NCBI GenBank assembly: GCA_035253585.1
Contig: DATFBY010000110.1
Location: forward strand, 102,304 to 166,303
Direction of reading: 5' to 3'
Length of the DNA stretch: 64,000 nt
DNA from: DATFBY01 sp035253585
GTDB taxonomy: Bacteria; Gemmatimonadota; Gemmatimonadetes; Gemmatimonadales; Gemmatimonadaceae
In this document: positions 31,947 to 41,340 of the stretch, one piece after another
Position numbering within the stretch: position 1 is the stretch's first letter
Layout of the letters: every line of letters starts with the position of its first letter
Position numbers and translations under genes: made by a program
The notes under the pieces: model-generated
What the model saw: only the letters and a program-made list of their open reading frames with translations
Databases searched by the model: none
Told to the model about the DNA's origin: nothing

Positions 31947-33110
31947 ATGAACGCCCAACACGCCGAGCCCGAGCCCGCCACGGTTCGCACGAAGCTGTTC
32001 CGCAACCGGCGAAGCTGGATCGGCTCACTCGTCCTCCTGTCCACGGTTTTCCTGGCGGCGCTAGTGCTGGCCGCTTGGAAACAAACGTCGATCCGCGAAG
32101 CCGAAGCGGCCGCCGCACTTCAACCGGAGCCCGTCGAATCGATCACCGCCGCGGTCGCCGTCGAGCGCGATCATCGTCCGACGACGACGGCAGTTGGAAC
32201 CGTTCTGGCGCTCCGCTCAGTTACGCTCAGAAACGAGCTGGCCGGCACAGTGCGCCGGGTTTCGCTCACACCCGGACAGATCGTCGAGGCCGGAACGGTT
32301 CTGGTCGCACTCGACGTTTCCGTCGAGCACGCCGAGCTCCGCGCCGCCGAGGCGCAAGCCGCGTTGGCCGAGACACTTCTCGGCCGCGCACAGCGGCTGA
32401 TCGAAGAGCGCGCCACGACGCAGACCGCGGTCGACCGCGCGCGCGCCGAGCGCGATGTCGCGGTGGCGGACATCGCTCGTGCCCGGGCGATCATCGCGCG
32501 GAAAACTATTCGCGCGCCGTTCCGCGCACGTGTCGGAATCGCCGATGTCCACGTCGGACAATACCTGAACGAAGGGACGCTGCTCACTACCCTCCAAGGC
32601 GTTGGGGATGCCGCTCACGTGGATTTCGCGGTGGCGCAGCGCGTCGCCGCCAGTCTGCGTCGCGGCGATCCCGTGTCCATACTCTCGTCCGCGGACGAGA
32701 CGCCGATCGCCGCCAAGATCGAGGCGATCGATGCGCGCGTCGATCCCACGACCCGCAACGCGACGGTTCGCGCACGGATACCTGACGCGGGCGCCCTAGC
32801 GCCTGGCGCATCCGTGCGGGTGCTCGTTCCGGCCGGCGAATTACGGCGTGCAGTGGTGGTGCCGGTCAGCGCGCTGCGCAAAGGACCCGGTGGCGACCAC
32901 GTGTTCGTGATCGTGCCTGACGACGCCGGGAAGCCGCGCGTGCACGTCAGGCAGGTCACCAGCGGCGATGTTCTTGGCGACGAAGTATTGATCCTCGACG
33001 GGCTCAAGGCTGGTGAGCGCGTCGCCACGTCGGGATCGTTCAAGCTCCGCGAGGCCGTGTTGGTCGCCGTCGCTGGTGATAGTGCTCCCGGCACCATGGG
33101 CGCGAGATAG
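31947..33110 (+). CDS. RND efflux periplasmic adaptor (MexA/AcrA-like)
   Basis: 387 residues. One N-terminal membrane helix (IGSLVLLSTVFLAALVLAAW), then the HlyD/AcrA order: lipoyl halves (TVGTVLALRSVTLRNELAGTVRRVSLTPGQ... and RKTIRAPFRARVGIADVHVGQYL), a helical hairpin of Ala/Glu/Arg repeats, a beta barrel and a membrane-proximal domain. It links the inner-membrane pump to an outer-membrane channel. It is 41 bases upstream of the pump gene and co-transcribed; no TolC-type channel gene is nearby. Confidence 0.92.
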   Translation: MNAQHAEPEPATVRTKLFRNRRSWIGSLVLLSTVFLAALVLAAWKQTSIREAEAAAALQPEPVESITAAVAVERDHRPTTTAVGTVLALRSVTLRNELAGTVRRVSLTPGQIVEAGTVLVALDVSVEHAELRAAEAQAALAETLLGRAQRLIEERATTQTAVDRARAERDVAVADIARARAIIARKTIRAPFRARVGIADVHVGQYLNEGTLLTTLQGVGDAAHVDFAVAQRVAASLRRGDPVSILSSADETPIAAKIEAIDARVDPTTRNATVRARIPDAGALAPGASVRVLVPAGELRRAVVVPVSALRKGPGGDHVFVIVPDDAGKPRVHVRQVTSGDVLGDEVLILDGLKAGERVATSGSFKLREAVLVAVAGDSAPGTMGAR

Positions 33111-33151
33111 ATCGCGTCGACCGCTGACTTCATAAAGGCATAGGACCATCG

Positions 33152-36100
33152 ATGCGAAAGTTCACCGACATCTTCATCAAGCATCCGGTACTCGCGCTGG
33201 TCGTGAATCTCGTCATCGTGCTCGTGGGATGGCGAGCGCTCACCAACCTGCCGGTGCAGCAGTATCCGCAGATCGAAAGCTCCTCGGTCATCGTCACGAC
33301 GGTGTATACCGGGGCCAGCGCCGAGACGGTCAAAGGATTTCTCACCACGCCGATCGAGCGCGCGGTCTCCGCGATCAGCGGCGTCGACTACGTGGAATCG
33401 ACGAGTCGCGCCGCGGTCAGCACCGTCACCATTCACCTCAAGCTGAACCACAACAGCACCGCGGCCCTGGCCGAGGTGACTGCGCGTTTACAGCAGGTGC
33501 GCTCCGAGCTGCCGGCCGAAGCCGAGCCGCCAGTGGTCGAGGTTCAGCGCGCCGATCGCCCGTACGCCTCGTTCTACCTGAGCTTCACTTCGAAGGAGCG
33601 TGACGTGCCGGCGGTCACCGATTGGCTGCTGCGCACGTTGCAGCCGCAGTTAGGCACGCTCCCCGGCGTACAGCGCGTCACGTTCGAAGGGGCGCGTCAG
33701 ATCGCAATGCGCATCTGGATCGATCCGGAGCGCTTGGCCGCGGTCAATCTCGCTCCGGGAGACGTCTTCGCCGCGCTCCAGCGCAACAACTACCTGGCGG
33801 CCGTGGGTCAGACCAAGGGCAATCTCGTTCAGATCAACTTGCTGGCCAACACCGATCTTCGGTCGACGCAGGAGTTCAACGATCTGATCGTGGCCGAGCG
33901 CGATGGTGGCATCGTCAGGCTGAGCGACGTCGCGCGTGTCGAGCTGGGGGCCGAGGAAGCCAGCATGGTCGCCAAGTTCAGCGAGCAGGAAGCCGTCTAC
34001 CTCGGCGTATGGCCGCTCGTCGGCACCAACGAGATCGACGTCGCCCACCGGCTGCGCGAGGAAATGGAGCGGATTCGTCCGACGTTGCCGAAGGACATCG
34101 ACATGCAGCTGGCGTACGACGCGACCGTTTTCATGGAGGACGCGCTCGAGGAGATCACCATTACGCTCATGGAGACGATCGCCATCGTCGGTCTGGTCGT
34201 GTTCCTCTTCATGGGCTCGATCCGAACGGCGCTCGTTCCGCTGGTGGCGATGCCGATCTCGCTGGTGGGAGCGGCCATCGTGATGTACGCGTTCGGCTTC
34301 AGCCTGAACCTTCTGACCATCCTGGCGATCGTGCTTTCGGTGGGATTGGTCGTGGACGACGCCATCGTGGTCGTGGAGAACGTGGAGCGACACGTCAGAG
34401 AAGGACGATCGCGCATTCACGCCGCGATCATCGGCGCGCGCGAGCTCGTCGGCCCGATCATCGCGATGACAATCACGCTGGCGGCCGTGTACACGCCGAT
34501 TGGTTTCCAGGGTGGCCTCACCGGCTCGCTCTTCCTCGAGTTCGCCATCACCCTCGCCGCCGCGGTGGTTGTGTCAGGCATCGTCGCCGTGACACTCTCG
34601 CCGATGATGAGCTCGAAATTCGTGCACCCGCACGGTAAGGAAGGGCGACTGACGGCGTTGGTGAATCGTGGGTTCGAGCGCGTGCGCGACGCATACGCAC
34701 GGCTGCTCGACGGCGCGCTGAACATGCGGTGGGCGATCGTGACCGCCGCGCTCTTGATCACGGCCGCGGCGTGGCCGCTCTATCAGTACTCGCGCCGCGA
34801 GCTGGCGCCGGTGGAGGACCAGAGCCACATCAGTCTCTTCATGGAGGCGTCGCCTGACGCGTCACTCGCGGCGTCCAACCGCGCGTCGCAGGAAGTGGTG
34901 AGCGCGATCACGGCGTTCCCCGAGGCAAAGTTCATGTGGTCGCTGACGGCCAACTGGGGCGGCTTCGGTGGCATGGTGACAAAAGATTGGAAGGAGCGTG
35001 AGCGCTCGACCGAGGAGATGTACGGAGCGGTCTTCGGCGCGGTCTCGCAGATTCCCGGTGTGCGTGTGTTCCCGAGACTCGATCCGCCTCTTCCCACGCC
35101 CGGGCAGTACGACGTCGAGCTGGTGCTGCAGAGCAACGCGTCGCCGGAGGAAATGCTGGAGACCGTTGGTGCAGTCGTCGGCGCGGGCTGGCAGAGCGGC
35201 AAGTTCCTCTACGTCGACACCGACCTGAAGATCGATCTGCCCCAGGCACGCGTCGTCATCGACCGGGAGCAGGTGGCCGATCTCGGGCTCGATCTGGCGA
35301 CCGTCGGCCAGGAGCTGGGCACGTTGTTAGGCGGAGGGTACGTCAACCGGTTCAACTTTTTCGATCGAAGCTACAAGGTCATCCCGCAGATCGGAGATGA
35401 GGATCGTGCGACGCTCGCGCCGCTGCTCGATCTCAAGATCAGGACGCCGGGTGGCCAGCTGGTGCCGGTCTCAACGTTCACGCGCATCGAGTCGAGTACC
35501 GCGCCCCGCACGCTGAACCGGTTCGGCCAGCAGAATGCCGTGCGTGTGTTCGGCGGCGTGAAGCCGGGCGTGACGAAGGAGGAAGGGCTTCAGGTGCTGG
35601 AGACGGCGGCGGCGGCAGTCGCTGGCCCTGATGTCGCGCTCGATTATGCAGGCGAGTCCCGGCAGATCCGGCGCGAAGGCGCGGCGCTCACGGTGACACT
35701 CGGCTTTGCCGTCCTGCTGATCTATCTGGTCCTCGCGGCGCAGTTTCAGAGCTTTCGCGATCCGCTGATCGTGCTGCTCGGCTCGGTGCCGTTGGCGATC
35801 TCGGGCGCGCTCGTGTTCAGCTTCCTCGGTTTCACGACGATCAACATCTACTCCCAGGTCGGCTTGATCACGCTGGTAGGACTGATCGCCAAGAACGGAA
35901 TTCTCATCGTGCAGTTCGCCAACACACTGCGCGCGCGCGGTGTCGAGAAGATGGAAGCGCTGCGCGAAGCGTCGCTGACGCGGCTTCGTCCCGTGCTGAT
36001 GACGTCGGCGGCTACGGTGTTCGGGCACATGCCGCTCGTGTTCGTGTCGGGCCCCGGCTCGGAAGCGCGGAACAGCATCGGCACGGTGCTGGTGACGGGC

Positions 36101-36244
36101 ATGTCGATCGGCACGATCTTCACGCTGTTCATCGTGCCCGTGTTCTACTCGTTCCTGGCCGCCGAACACAAGCCGGCCGAGGTGATCCGCACCTCGGAGC
36201 TGGAAGCGCCGGTGTTGAGGGGGCCGGAGCTGGAGCCGGCGTAG
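33152..36244 (+). CDS. RND multidrug efflux permease (AcrB/HAE1 type)
   Basis: 1030 residues, the usual family length. Proton-driven antiporter of the inner membrane. MRKFTDIFIKHPVLALVVNL is the classic first helix; TM4 holds the proton-relay pair in GLVVDDAIVVVENVERHV (about 391-409), matching AcrB D407/D408. The second repeat has VLLIYLVLAAQFQSFRDPLI and GLIAKNGILIVQFAN. It lacks the AcrB-like N-terminal MexB gap and is close to HAE1 pumps of soil bacteria. Its TAG stop is the first base triplet of the palindrome at 36242. GTTAGGC elements lie at 33649 and 35326 as Leu-Gly codons. Confidence 0.95.
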   Translation: MRKFTDIFIKHPVLALVVNLVIVLVGWRALTNLPVQQYPQIESSSVIVTTVYTGASAETVKGFLTTPIERAVSAISGVDYVESTSRAAVSTVTIHLKLNHNSTAALAEVTARLQQVRSELPAEAEPPVVEVQRADRPYASFYLSFTSKERDVPAVTDWLLRTLQPQLGTLPGVQRVTFEGARQIAMRIWIDPERLAAVNLAPGDVFAALQRNNYLAAVGQTKGNLVQINLLANTDLRSTQEFNDLIVAERDGGIVRLSDVARVELGAEEASMVAKFSEQEAVYLGVWPLVGTNEIDVAHRLREEMERIRPTLPKDIDMQLAYDATVFMEDALEEITITLMETIAIVGLVVFLFMGSIRTALVPLVAMPISLVGAAIVMYAFGFSLNLLTILAIVLSVGLVVDDAIVVVENVERHVREGRSRIHAAIIGARELVGPIIAMTITLAAVYTPIGFQGGLTGSLFLEFAITLAAAVVVSGIVAVTLSPMMSSKFVHPHGKEGRLTALVNRGFERVRDAYARLLDGALNMRWAIVTAALLITAAAWPLYQYSRRELAPVEDQSHISLFMEASPDASLAASNRASQEVVSAITAFPEAKFMWSLTANWGGFGGMVTKDWKERERSTEEMYGAVFGAVSQIPGVRVFPRLDPPLPTPGQYDVELVLQSNASPEEMLETVGAVVGAGWQSGKFLYVDTDLKIDLPQARVVIDREQVADLGLDLATVGQELGTLLGGGYVNRFNFFDRSYKVIPQIGDEDRATLAPLLDLKIRTPGGQLVPVSTFTRIESSTAPRTLNRFGQQNAVRVFGGVKPGVTKEEGLQVLETAAAAVAGPDVALDYAGESRQIRREGAALTVTLGFAVLLIYLVLAAQFQSFRDPLIVLLGSVPLAISGALVFSFLGFTTINIYSQVGLITLVGLIAKNGILIVQFANTLRARGVEKMEALREASLTRLRPVLMTSAATVFGHMPLVFVSGPGSEARNSIGTVLVTGMSIGTIFTLFIVPVFYSFLAAEHKPAEVIRTSELEAPVLRGPELEPA

Positions 36245-36348
36245 CATCGAGATTCGAGATTCGAGATTCGAGATTCGGGAGGGCAAACCTAACGAGCTCC
36301 AGACCGCCCTCCCGAATCTCGAATCTCGAATCTCGAATCTCGATGCTA
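36242..36348. repeat. Perfect 43-bp palindrome of GAGATTC repeats, stop to stop
   Basis: Left arm 36242-36284 and right arm 36306-36348 are perfect reverse complements: TAGCATC, four tandem GAGATTC, then GGGAGGGC. The loop is 21 bases and contains CCTAACGAG, a form of the dispersed element. The first base triplet (TAG) is the stop of the RND gene and the last (CTA) is the stop of the convergent gene. It can act as a very strong bidirectional terminator, but the repeat identity exceeds that need. Confidence 0.95.
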
Positions 36349-36645
36349 TCCTTCGACCGTATAAATCTCTCTCCGCCCCGATTCGACCAGATCATGATAG
36401 CCCTTCATGATCGCCTCGAACTCCTTCATCTCCTCTGGATCCTGCCCCATTGCCATGAAGGCTTCCAGGCTCGGAACTTCGAACTCCGACACCAGCGTCC
36501 AGAAGCGCTCGCCACTCAGATCCGTCAGCACGCGCATGTTGGAGAGACCCTTGGTCTCGCCGAGTTTCTTCATGGCCACGAATTTCTCCACTAGCGGCCG
36601 GACCTTGCCGGGCTTGCAATGGAAGACGTCGCGAATCAGCAGCAT
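36346..36645 (-). CDS. Small NIPSNAP-like / dimeric alpha-beta barrel protein
   Basis: 99 residues from ATG 36645, preceded by AGGAGG. The pattern LIRDVFHCKPGKVRPLVEKF, then RFWTLVSEFEVPSLEAFMAM and KGYHDLVESGRREIYTVEG, looks like a single-domain ferredoxin-like barrel of the NIPSNAP/ABM group. These bind or degrade small hydrophobic compounds; function unproven. Its stop is part of the palindrome. The gene is followed upstream by the GH3 enzyme gene. Confidence 0.72.
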   Translation of the reverse strand: MLLIRDVFHCKPGKVRPLVEKFVAMKKLGETKGLSNMRVLTDLSGERFWTLVSEFEVPSLEAFMAMGQDPEEMKEFEAIMKGYHDLVESGRREIYTVEG

Positions 36646-36709
36646 TGACAACCTCCTTTCGCTAATGCGACACGGCTGGACTGTGTGCCTAACGAGTAAC
36701 GGTGGGACG

Positions 36710-39040
36710 TCAGCGAAACGCGGTGCAGGTGGCGGGGACCCGCAGGGGAACACCGTTCGGAGTCTCGAGCGTAAATCGAGCGCGCTTGGTATCCAGCGAG
36801 CTGCCACCGGTGAATACACCAAAGCTTCCGGGCTCGACCACGCGAGTCATCGACGCGTCGTGAAAGGCGAGATCCTGCACGTCGATCGTGAACGAGACGG
36901 TATTGGTCTCACCCGGATTGAGCCGCACCCGGCGGAATGCACGCAACTCCAGCATCGGGCGCGTAACGCTTCCGACTTCATCGCGCACGTACAGCTGCAC
37001 CACCTCGTCGCCCGCTACACGTCCGCCATTCGTCACGTCCACGTCGACGCGGATGGAATCACCGGCGCGCATCGTCGTTAGGCTCAGCCGCGGCTCCGCG
37101 TAACGGAAGCTCGTGTAGCTCAATCCATGGCCGAACGGATAGAGTGGCGTCCACGGGACGTCGATGTACTTCGACGTGTACTTCTCCGAGGCCAATGGCG
37201 GCCGCCCAGTGTTGCGGTGGGCATAGTAGATCGGTAGCTGCCCGGTGACACGCGGAAATGTCGCCGGCAGCTTTCCGCCAGGGTTGTAATCTCCGAACAG
37301 CGCATCGGCCGTGGCGTTCCCGTGCTCGACGCCGAGGAACCACGTCTCGAGAATCGCCGGCACGTTGTCATGAAGCCACTGGATCGCCAGCGGCCGGCCG
37401 TTCATGAGCACGACGACGACCGGCTTCCCAGTGGCGATCACAGCACGCGCCAGCTGGAGCTGCGCGCCAGGGAGCTCGACGCTCGCCCGGCTGGCGGCCT
37501 CCGCGCTTTGCGACGGCGACTCGCCTAACACGAGCACGACGACGTCCGCCTGCGACGCCACGCGCGCGGCGTTGGCGATGCTGCTGGTGTCGTCGCTCTC
37601 AGGAGATGCGCCGCCGGCGTGAAGCACCGTCGTGTTGGGCGAGACCGCGCGGCGGATACCGGTCAGGACCGAAATGGCATCGGCGCCGCGGCCGATCCCC
37701 GCCCAGTTGCCGATGGCGGCGCCGCTGTCGGCCGCCAAGCCACCGATCACGGCGATCGTCCGCACATTCTTGGAGAGTGGCAGGGTGTTTCGGTCGTTCT
37801 TGAGCAGCACGATCGCCTCACGAGCTACCTCGCGCGATGCCTGACGATGCTCCGGCGTCAGCTGCATGGCCAAGGCGCGCGCGCTTCCAGCATCGCGGTA
37901 CGGTTGCTCGAAGAGACCCAGCCGGTATTTGAGTCGCAGGACGCGGCGCACCGCGTCGTCGAGCGTCTGGCGCGACACACTCCCGCCATTCACCGCGCGT
38001 GGCAGAAACTTCCGATAGATCTCGCTCACCATGTCGATGTCGACACCGGCATCCAGTGCCAATCGTCCGACAGTGGCGCTGTCCGCGCCGATCCCGTGAT
38101 TCAGGAGCTCGCCGATTCCCGTCCAATCGCTGACGACGAGCCCGTCGAATCCCCATTCTTGCCTGAGAATCTCGGTCAGTAGTGGTTTGTGCGCGTGCGC
38201 CGGAACGCCGTCGATCTCGTTGAACGCGGCCATCAGCGTTTGCGCACCCGCGCATACCGCGGCGTGGAAAGGCGGAAGATAGACATCGCGAAGCGTACGC
38301 TCCGGAATGTCCGCGATGTTGTAATCTCGTCCCGCCTCGGCGGCACCGTAGGCCGCGAAGTGCTTTGCCGTCGCCGCCACAGTCCCCACGCTGCGCAGAT
38401 TGCTTCCCTGAAAGCCGCGAACCCGCGCCGCCGCCATCACCGCGCCGAGGTAGGGATCCTCTCCGGAGCCTTCGACGATGCGCCCCCATCGCGCATCGCG
38501 CGCGATGTCGACCATCGGCGCGAACGTCCAGTGGATTCCATCGGTCGACGCCTCCATCGCCGCGACCCGCGCCGACCGCTCGACCGCCGACGGATTCCAC
38601 GTGCTTGCCTCGCCGAGCGGAACGGGGAATGTGGTGCGATAGCCGTGGATGACATCGAGCGCGAACAGGAGGGGAATGCGCGCTCGCGACTCTTCCACCG
38701 CGATCCGCTGCAGTCGCCGCACGGTGTCCGCTCCGATCACGTTGAGAAACGATCCAATCTCGCCACGACGAATCTGCTCGATGGCAGCCGGTGTTCCGCC
38801 TGGACCGGTCGGCGCACCGACACCCGAAAGTTGGTTGAGCTGGCCGATTTTTTCCTCGAGGGTGAGACCGGCGAGGACGGAATCGACGAACCGCTCTTCG
38901 TTCGCATCCCGATTCACCGACGGCGCCGCCGGTGCCGTAGCCGTCACCGGGCGCGACTCAGTGCGCGGTGCGCAGGCGACGAGCAGGACGCTCATAGTGG
39001 CGCACGCCGTGCAGGTAGCGAGAAAAGCAGATGGTTTCAT
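36710..39040 (-). CDS. bglX: Beta-glucosidase, glycoside hydrolase family 3 (BglX-like lipoprotein)
   Basis: 776 residues. Hydrolyses beta-linked glucosides in the periplasm or at the membrane. A signal peptide with lipobox LLVAC (Cys 23) suggests a lipid anchor, unlike E. coli BglX. GH3 marks: LTLEEKIGQLNQLSG, FALDVIHGYRTTFPVP, NVIGADTVRRL, KHFAAYGAAEAGRDYN and the nucleophile Asp 305 in GLVVSDWTGIG. The second domain has YPFGHGLSYTSF and a C-terminal fibronectin-III-like fold. Its start ATG is six bases after a GCCTAACGAG element (39047-39053). Confidence 0.93.
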   Translation of the reverse strand: MKPSAFLATCTACATMSVLLVACAPRTESRPVTATAPAAPSVNRDANEERFVDSVLAGLTLEEKIGQLNQLSGVGAPTGPGGTPAAIEQIRRGEIGSFLNVIGADTVRRLQRIAVEESRARIPLLFALDVIHGYRTTFPVPLGEASTWNPSAVERSARVAAMEASTDGIHWTFAPMVDIARDARWGRIVEGSGEDPYLGAVMAAARVRGFQGSNLRSVGTVAATAKHFAAYGAAEAGRDYNIADIPERTLRDVYLPPFHAAVCAGAQTLMAAFNEIDGVPAHAHKPLLTEILRQEWGFDGLVVSDWTGIGELLNHGIGADSATVGRLALDAGVDIDMVSEIYRKFLPRAVNGGSVSRQTLDDAVRRVLRLKYRLGLFEQPYRDAGSARALAMQLTPEHRQASREVAREAIVLLKNDRNTLPLSKNVRTIAVIGGLAADSGAAIGNWAGIGRGADAISVLTGIRRAVSPNTTVLHAGGASPESDDTSSIANAARVASQADVVVLVLGESPSQSAEAASRASVELPGAQLQLARAVIATGKPVVVVLMNGRPLAIQWLHDNVPAILETWFLGVEHGNATADALFGDYNPGGKLPATFPRVTGQLPIYYAHRNTGRPPLASEKYTSKYIDVPWTPLYPFGHGLSYTSFRYAEPRLSLTTMRAGDSIRVDVDVTNGGRVAGDEVVQLYVRDEVGSVTRPMLELRAFRRVRLNPGETNTVSFTIDVQDLAFHDASMTRVVEPGSFGVFTGGSSLDTKRARFTLETPNGVPLRVPATCTAFR

Positions 39041-39122
39041 GCTCTCGTTAGGCTCGTCGTCAGATGGCGAGTCGCACCGTTCGCTAAAGGTCGCTCGAGG
39101 ACGCCCGCGTGCGCCGGGCGAT

Positions 39123-39572
39123 TCAACTCACACTTGGCGGCGGATTACTCGCCCGCGCTTTTGCCGCGGCCAGCGCCGCCGCCCGCCGAATACCCATGAT
39201 GCGCTCCGCATTGGGATCGCCCAGCACGACGGCCTCGAGATTCTTGCAGTAATCTTGCTCGCGCGTTGCCGTTCTGATCTGCGACAAGTACGGGTGGATC
39301 TTGGCGAACGTCAGGTATATCTCACCGTGTGCCTGACGAAAGGCATCCGGATCGATGGCGCCTGTCGTGACCAGCGAGGCGGCCATGTCCCAATAACCCA
39401 GGACCATGCGAACCGATGCGTTCCGCGGCCCGCTCACGATCGCCAGTAGCTCCTCGAAGCTCTCCGGCGTGAAGTCGGTCAGGAACCATGCGCGGGCCTC
39501 GCGCAACACCGGCTCACGCCGAAGATCGTAGAGCTTGAGGTTGAGCTGCGCGCTCTCGAATGGCGTGGGCAT
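39123..39572 (-). CDS. Helical protein, unknown function
   Basis: 149 residues. Almost wholly helical: LNLKLYDLRREPVLREARAWF, ASVRMVLGYWDMAASLVTTG, RQAHGEIYLTFAKIHPYL, then a charged tail. A phrase such as NASVRMVLGYWDMAASLV is one I think is conserved in soil bacteria, without a name. It lies just downstream of the GGCT gene, same strand. Confidence 0.6.
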   Translation of the reverse strand: MPTPFESAQLNLKLYDLRREPVLREARAWFLTDFTPESFEELLAIVSGPRNASVRMVLGYWDMAASLVTTGAIDPDAFRQAHGEIYLTFAKIHPYLSQIRTATREQDYCKNLEAVVLGDPNAERIMGIRRAAALAAAKARASNPPPSVS

Positions 39573-39593
39573 CGACGATGATGCGGGTGGTGG

Positions 39594-40007
39594 TCAACGG
39601 ATCGTGTCCAGGTACTCGGTTGGAAGTTGCAGCTTTTCCGCCACTGCTCGCAACTTCGCGACGTACTCTGGATTGCTCTCGCTGGCAGCCGGCGGCTCGA
39701 CCAGATTGTAACAAAGGGCCGGGATCAATGCGCCGCCCTCCGCCACTCGAACGATCACCGCTTCCGGACGATAGGCCTGCACACTCGGATCCGCGTACAG
39801 CGCGTCGATGTCGCGATGCGAGAGAGACATCACCATGCCGTGCGCGGTACCGCGCTGGTCGGGAACGAGGGTGGCGCGTTGTCCGATCCGCAGTGCGTAT
39901 CCGTCGACCGAGCCGCGACGGACACGACCGGGGATCACTCCCTTCCCCGCCAGCAGGGCCTGGTCCATGAACAATCCATAGAAAAACACGTCGATCAGTC
40001 GTGCCAT
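39594..40007 (-). CDS. Gamma-glutamylcyclotransferase-like protein
   Basis: 137 residues. GGCT-like cytoplasmic fold with DVFFYGLFMDQALLAGKGV at the start (a variant of the Y-G-S-L phosphate/glutamyl loop), and REGY-type VDGYALRIGQRATLVPDQRGTA with AHGMVMSLSHRDIDALY. The catalytic Glu usually after the second strand is present as an acidic residue in the ALYADPSVQAYRPE region, not certain. Its ATG is preceded by AGGAG within 14 bases of a GTTAGGC element (40018-40024). It lies immediately downstream of the ECF42 operon. Confidence 0.82.
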   Translation of the reverse strand: MARLIDVFFYGLFMDQALLAGKGVIPGRVRRGSVDGYALRIGQRATLVPDQRGTAHGMVMSLSHRDIDALYADPSVQAYRPEAVIVRVAEGGALIPALCYNLVEPPAASESNPEYVAKLRAVAEKLQLPTEYLDTIR

Positions 40008-40061
40008 CCGTTCTCCTGTTAGGCATCCTGCCCAGCGGTAGACCTCGTTCTCGCTCCGACG

Positions 40062-41285
40062 CTAGATGTCGGTAAACGGTTTCTCACCGCCCTCTGATGC
40101 CAGCCGAGCAGCTTTGAGAAGCAGGTAGTTCCGCTCGGGGATGCTCGCCGTGCGCCTCGCGGCGGCGCGATAATGCTCGACTGCACGTTGGCGGTCGCCC
40201 CTGCGTTCGTGCAGATGCCCGCGCACGGCATCGAGTCGATAGTGTCCCGCAAGGCGCGGGTCATCGTCGAGCTCGCTGAGCAGCGCGAGGCCCGCGTCCG
40301 GACCCTCGACCATCGCCGCCGCAATCGCGTGATTGAGCGCCACCATCGGGTTCGGAGACACCTGCCTCAGCAATCCATATAGCGCGTGGATCTGCGGCCA
40401 GTCGGTGTCTTCAACCGTCGCCGCTTCGTCGTGAACCGCAGCGATCGCTGCCTGCAATTGATAGGCGCCAATCGCACCCTTGGGTAGCGTCCGCGAGAGC
40501 AGTGCAATGCCTTCTTCGATGAGCTCGCGATCCCAGAGCGAGCGATCCTGCTCATCGAGGGTGATCAGCTCCCCGTCGCTCCCCGTTCGCGCGGCACGGC
40601 GCGCATCGGTCAGCAGCATGAGCGCCAACAGTCCGCCGACCTCGGCATCGTTAGGCAGCAGCGCGTGGACGACCCGCGTCAACCGAATTGCTTCGTTCGA
40701 GAGATCAGGGCGCTGCAGCGCGGCGCCACTGCTGCTGGCGTAGCCTTCATTGAAGATCAGATACAGCACGTGGAGTACCGCGCTCAGCCGCTCGGCCCGC
40801 TCCCTTTCGCTCGGCATCTCGAAGGGAATCTTCGACGCCTTGATGCTCTGCTTGGCGCGGCTGATGCGTTGCGCCATCGTGGCCTCCGGAACCAGGAACG
40901 CGTTGGCGATCTCGGCCGTCGTTAGGCCCCCCACCGCCCGAAGCGTGAGCGCGATCGCCGAGGAAGGCGTCAGTGCCGAATGACAGCACATGAAGAGAAG
41001 AAGGAGCGTGTCGTCCTCATCGGCCGCCATCTCGCCGAAGAGTGAAGGTACGACAGTCTCGATCGCCGACATCTCGCTGGCGATGGCGTCTTCGCGACGA
41101 CGCCTCGCCGTCTCGCTCCGCACGTAGTCGGTCAGCCGGCGCATTGCGACGTGATAGAGCCAACCTCGAGGATTGGCTGGAGTTCCCTCGTTAGGCCATC
41201 GAGCCGCGGCGGCGATCAGCGCTTCCTGAACCGCATCCTCCGCCGCGGCGAAATCTCCGTGACGGCGCGCCACGGCGCCGAGCAC
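40062..41285 (-). CDS. ECF sigma factor, ECF42 type
   Basis: 407 residues from GTG 41285. Sigma domain 2 is AARWPNEGTPANPRGWLYHVAMRRLTDYVR, and domain 4 follows with ALTLRAVGGLTTAEIANAFLVPEATMAQRISRAK. A long C-terminal TPR-like helical region (about 200-407) is the mark of ECF42 (for example GPDAGLALLSELDDDPRLAGHY, DAVRGHLHERRGDRQRAVEHYRAAA). Homology begins a few residues upstream of the frame start (LLRDLAPQVLGA), where no ATG/GTG exists; a CTG start overlapping the YCII stop is possible. ECF42 is autonomous, without anti-sigma. GTTAGGC elements lie at 40650, 40921 and 41190. Confidence 0.88.
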   Translation of the reverse strand: MLGAVARRHGDFAAAEDAVQEALIAAAARWPNEGTPANPRGWLYHVAMRRLTDYVRSETARRRREDAIASEMSAIETVVPSLFGEMAADEDDTLLLLFMCCHSALTPSSAIALTLRAVGGLTTAEIANAFLVPEATMAQRISRAKQSIKASKIPFEMPSERERAERLSAVLHVLYLIFNEGYASSSGAALQRPDLSNEAIRLTRVVHALLPNDAEVGGLLALMLLTDARRAARTGSDGELITLDEQDRSLWDRELIEEGIALLSRTLPKGAIGAYQLQAAIAAVHDEAATVEDTDWPQIHALYGLLRQVSPNPMVALNHAIAAAMVEGPDAGLALLSELDDDPRLAGHYRLDAVRGHLHERRGDRQRAVEHYRAAARRTASIPERNYLLLKAARLASEGGEKPFTDI

Positions 41286-41340
41286 CTGCGGAGCGAGGTC
41301 GCGGAGCAGGTGCCCGACGGAGGGAGTGCCCGACGGCGCG

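Noticed and set aside
36242..36348. Insertion sequence or MITE ends
   Set aside because: The palindrome has no flanking direct repeats and no open frame. Its tandem heptamer structure and placement at stops are unlike known MITEs, although a small mobile palindrome is not excluded.
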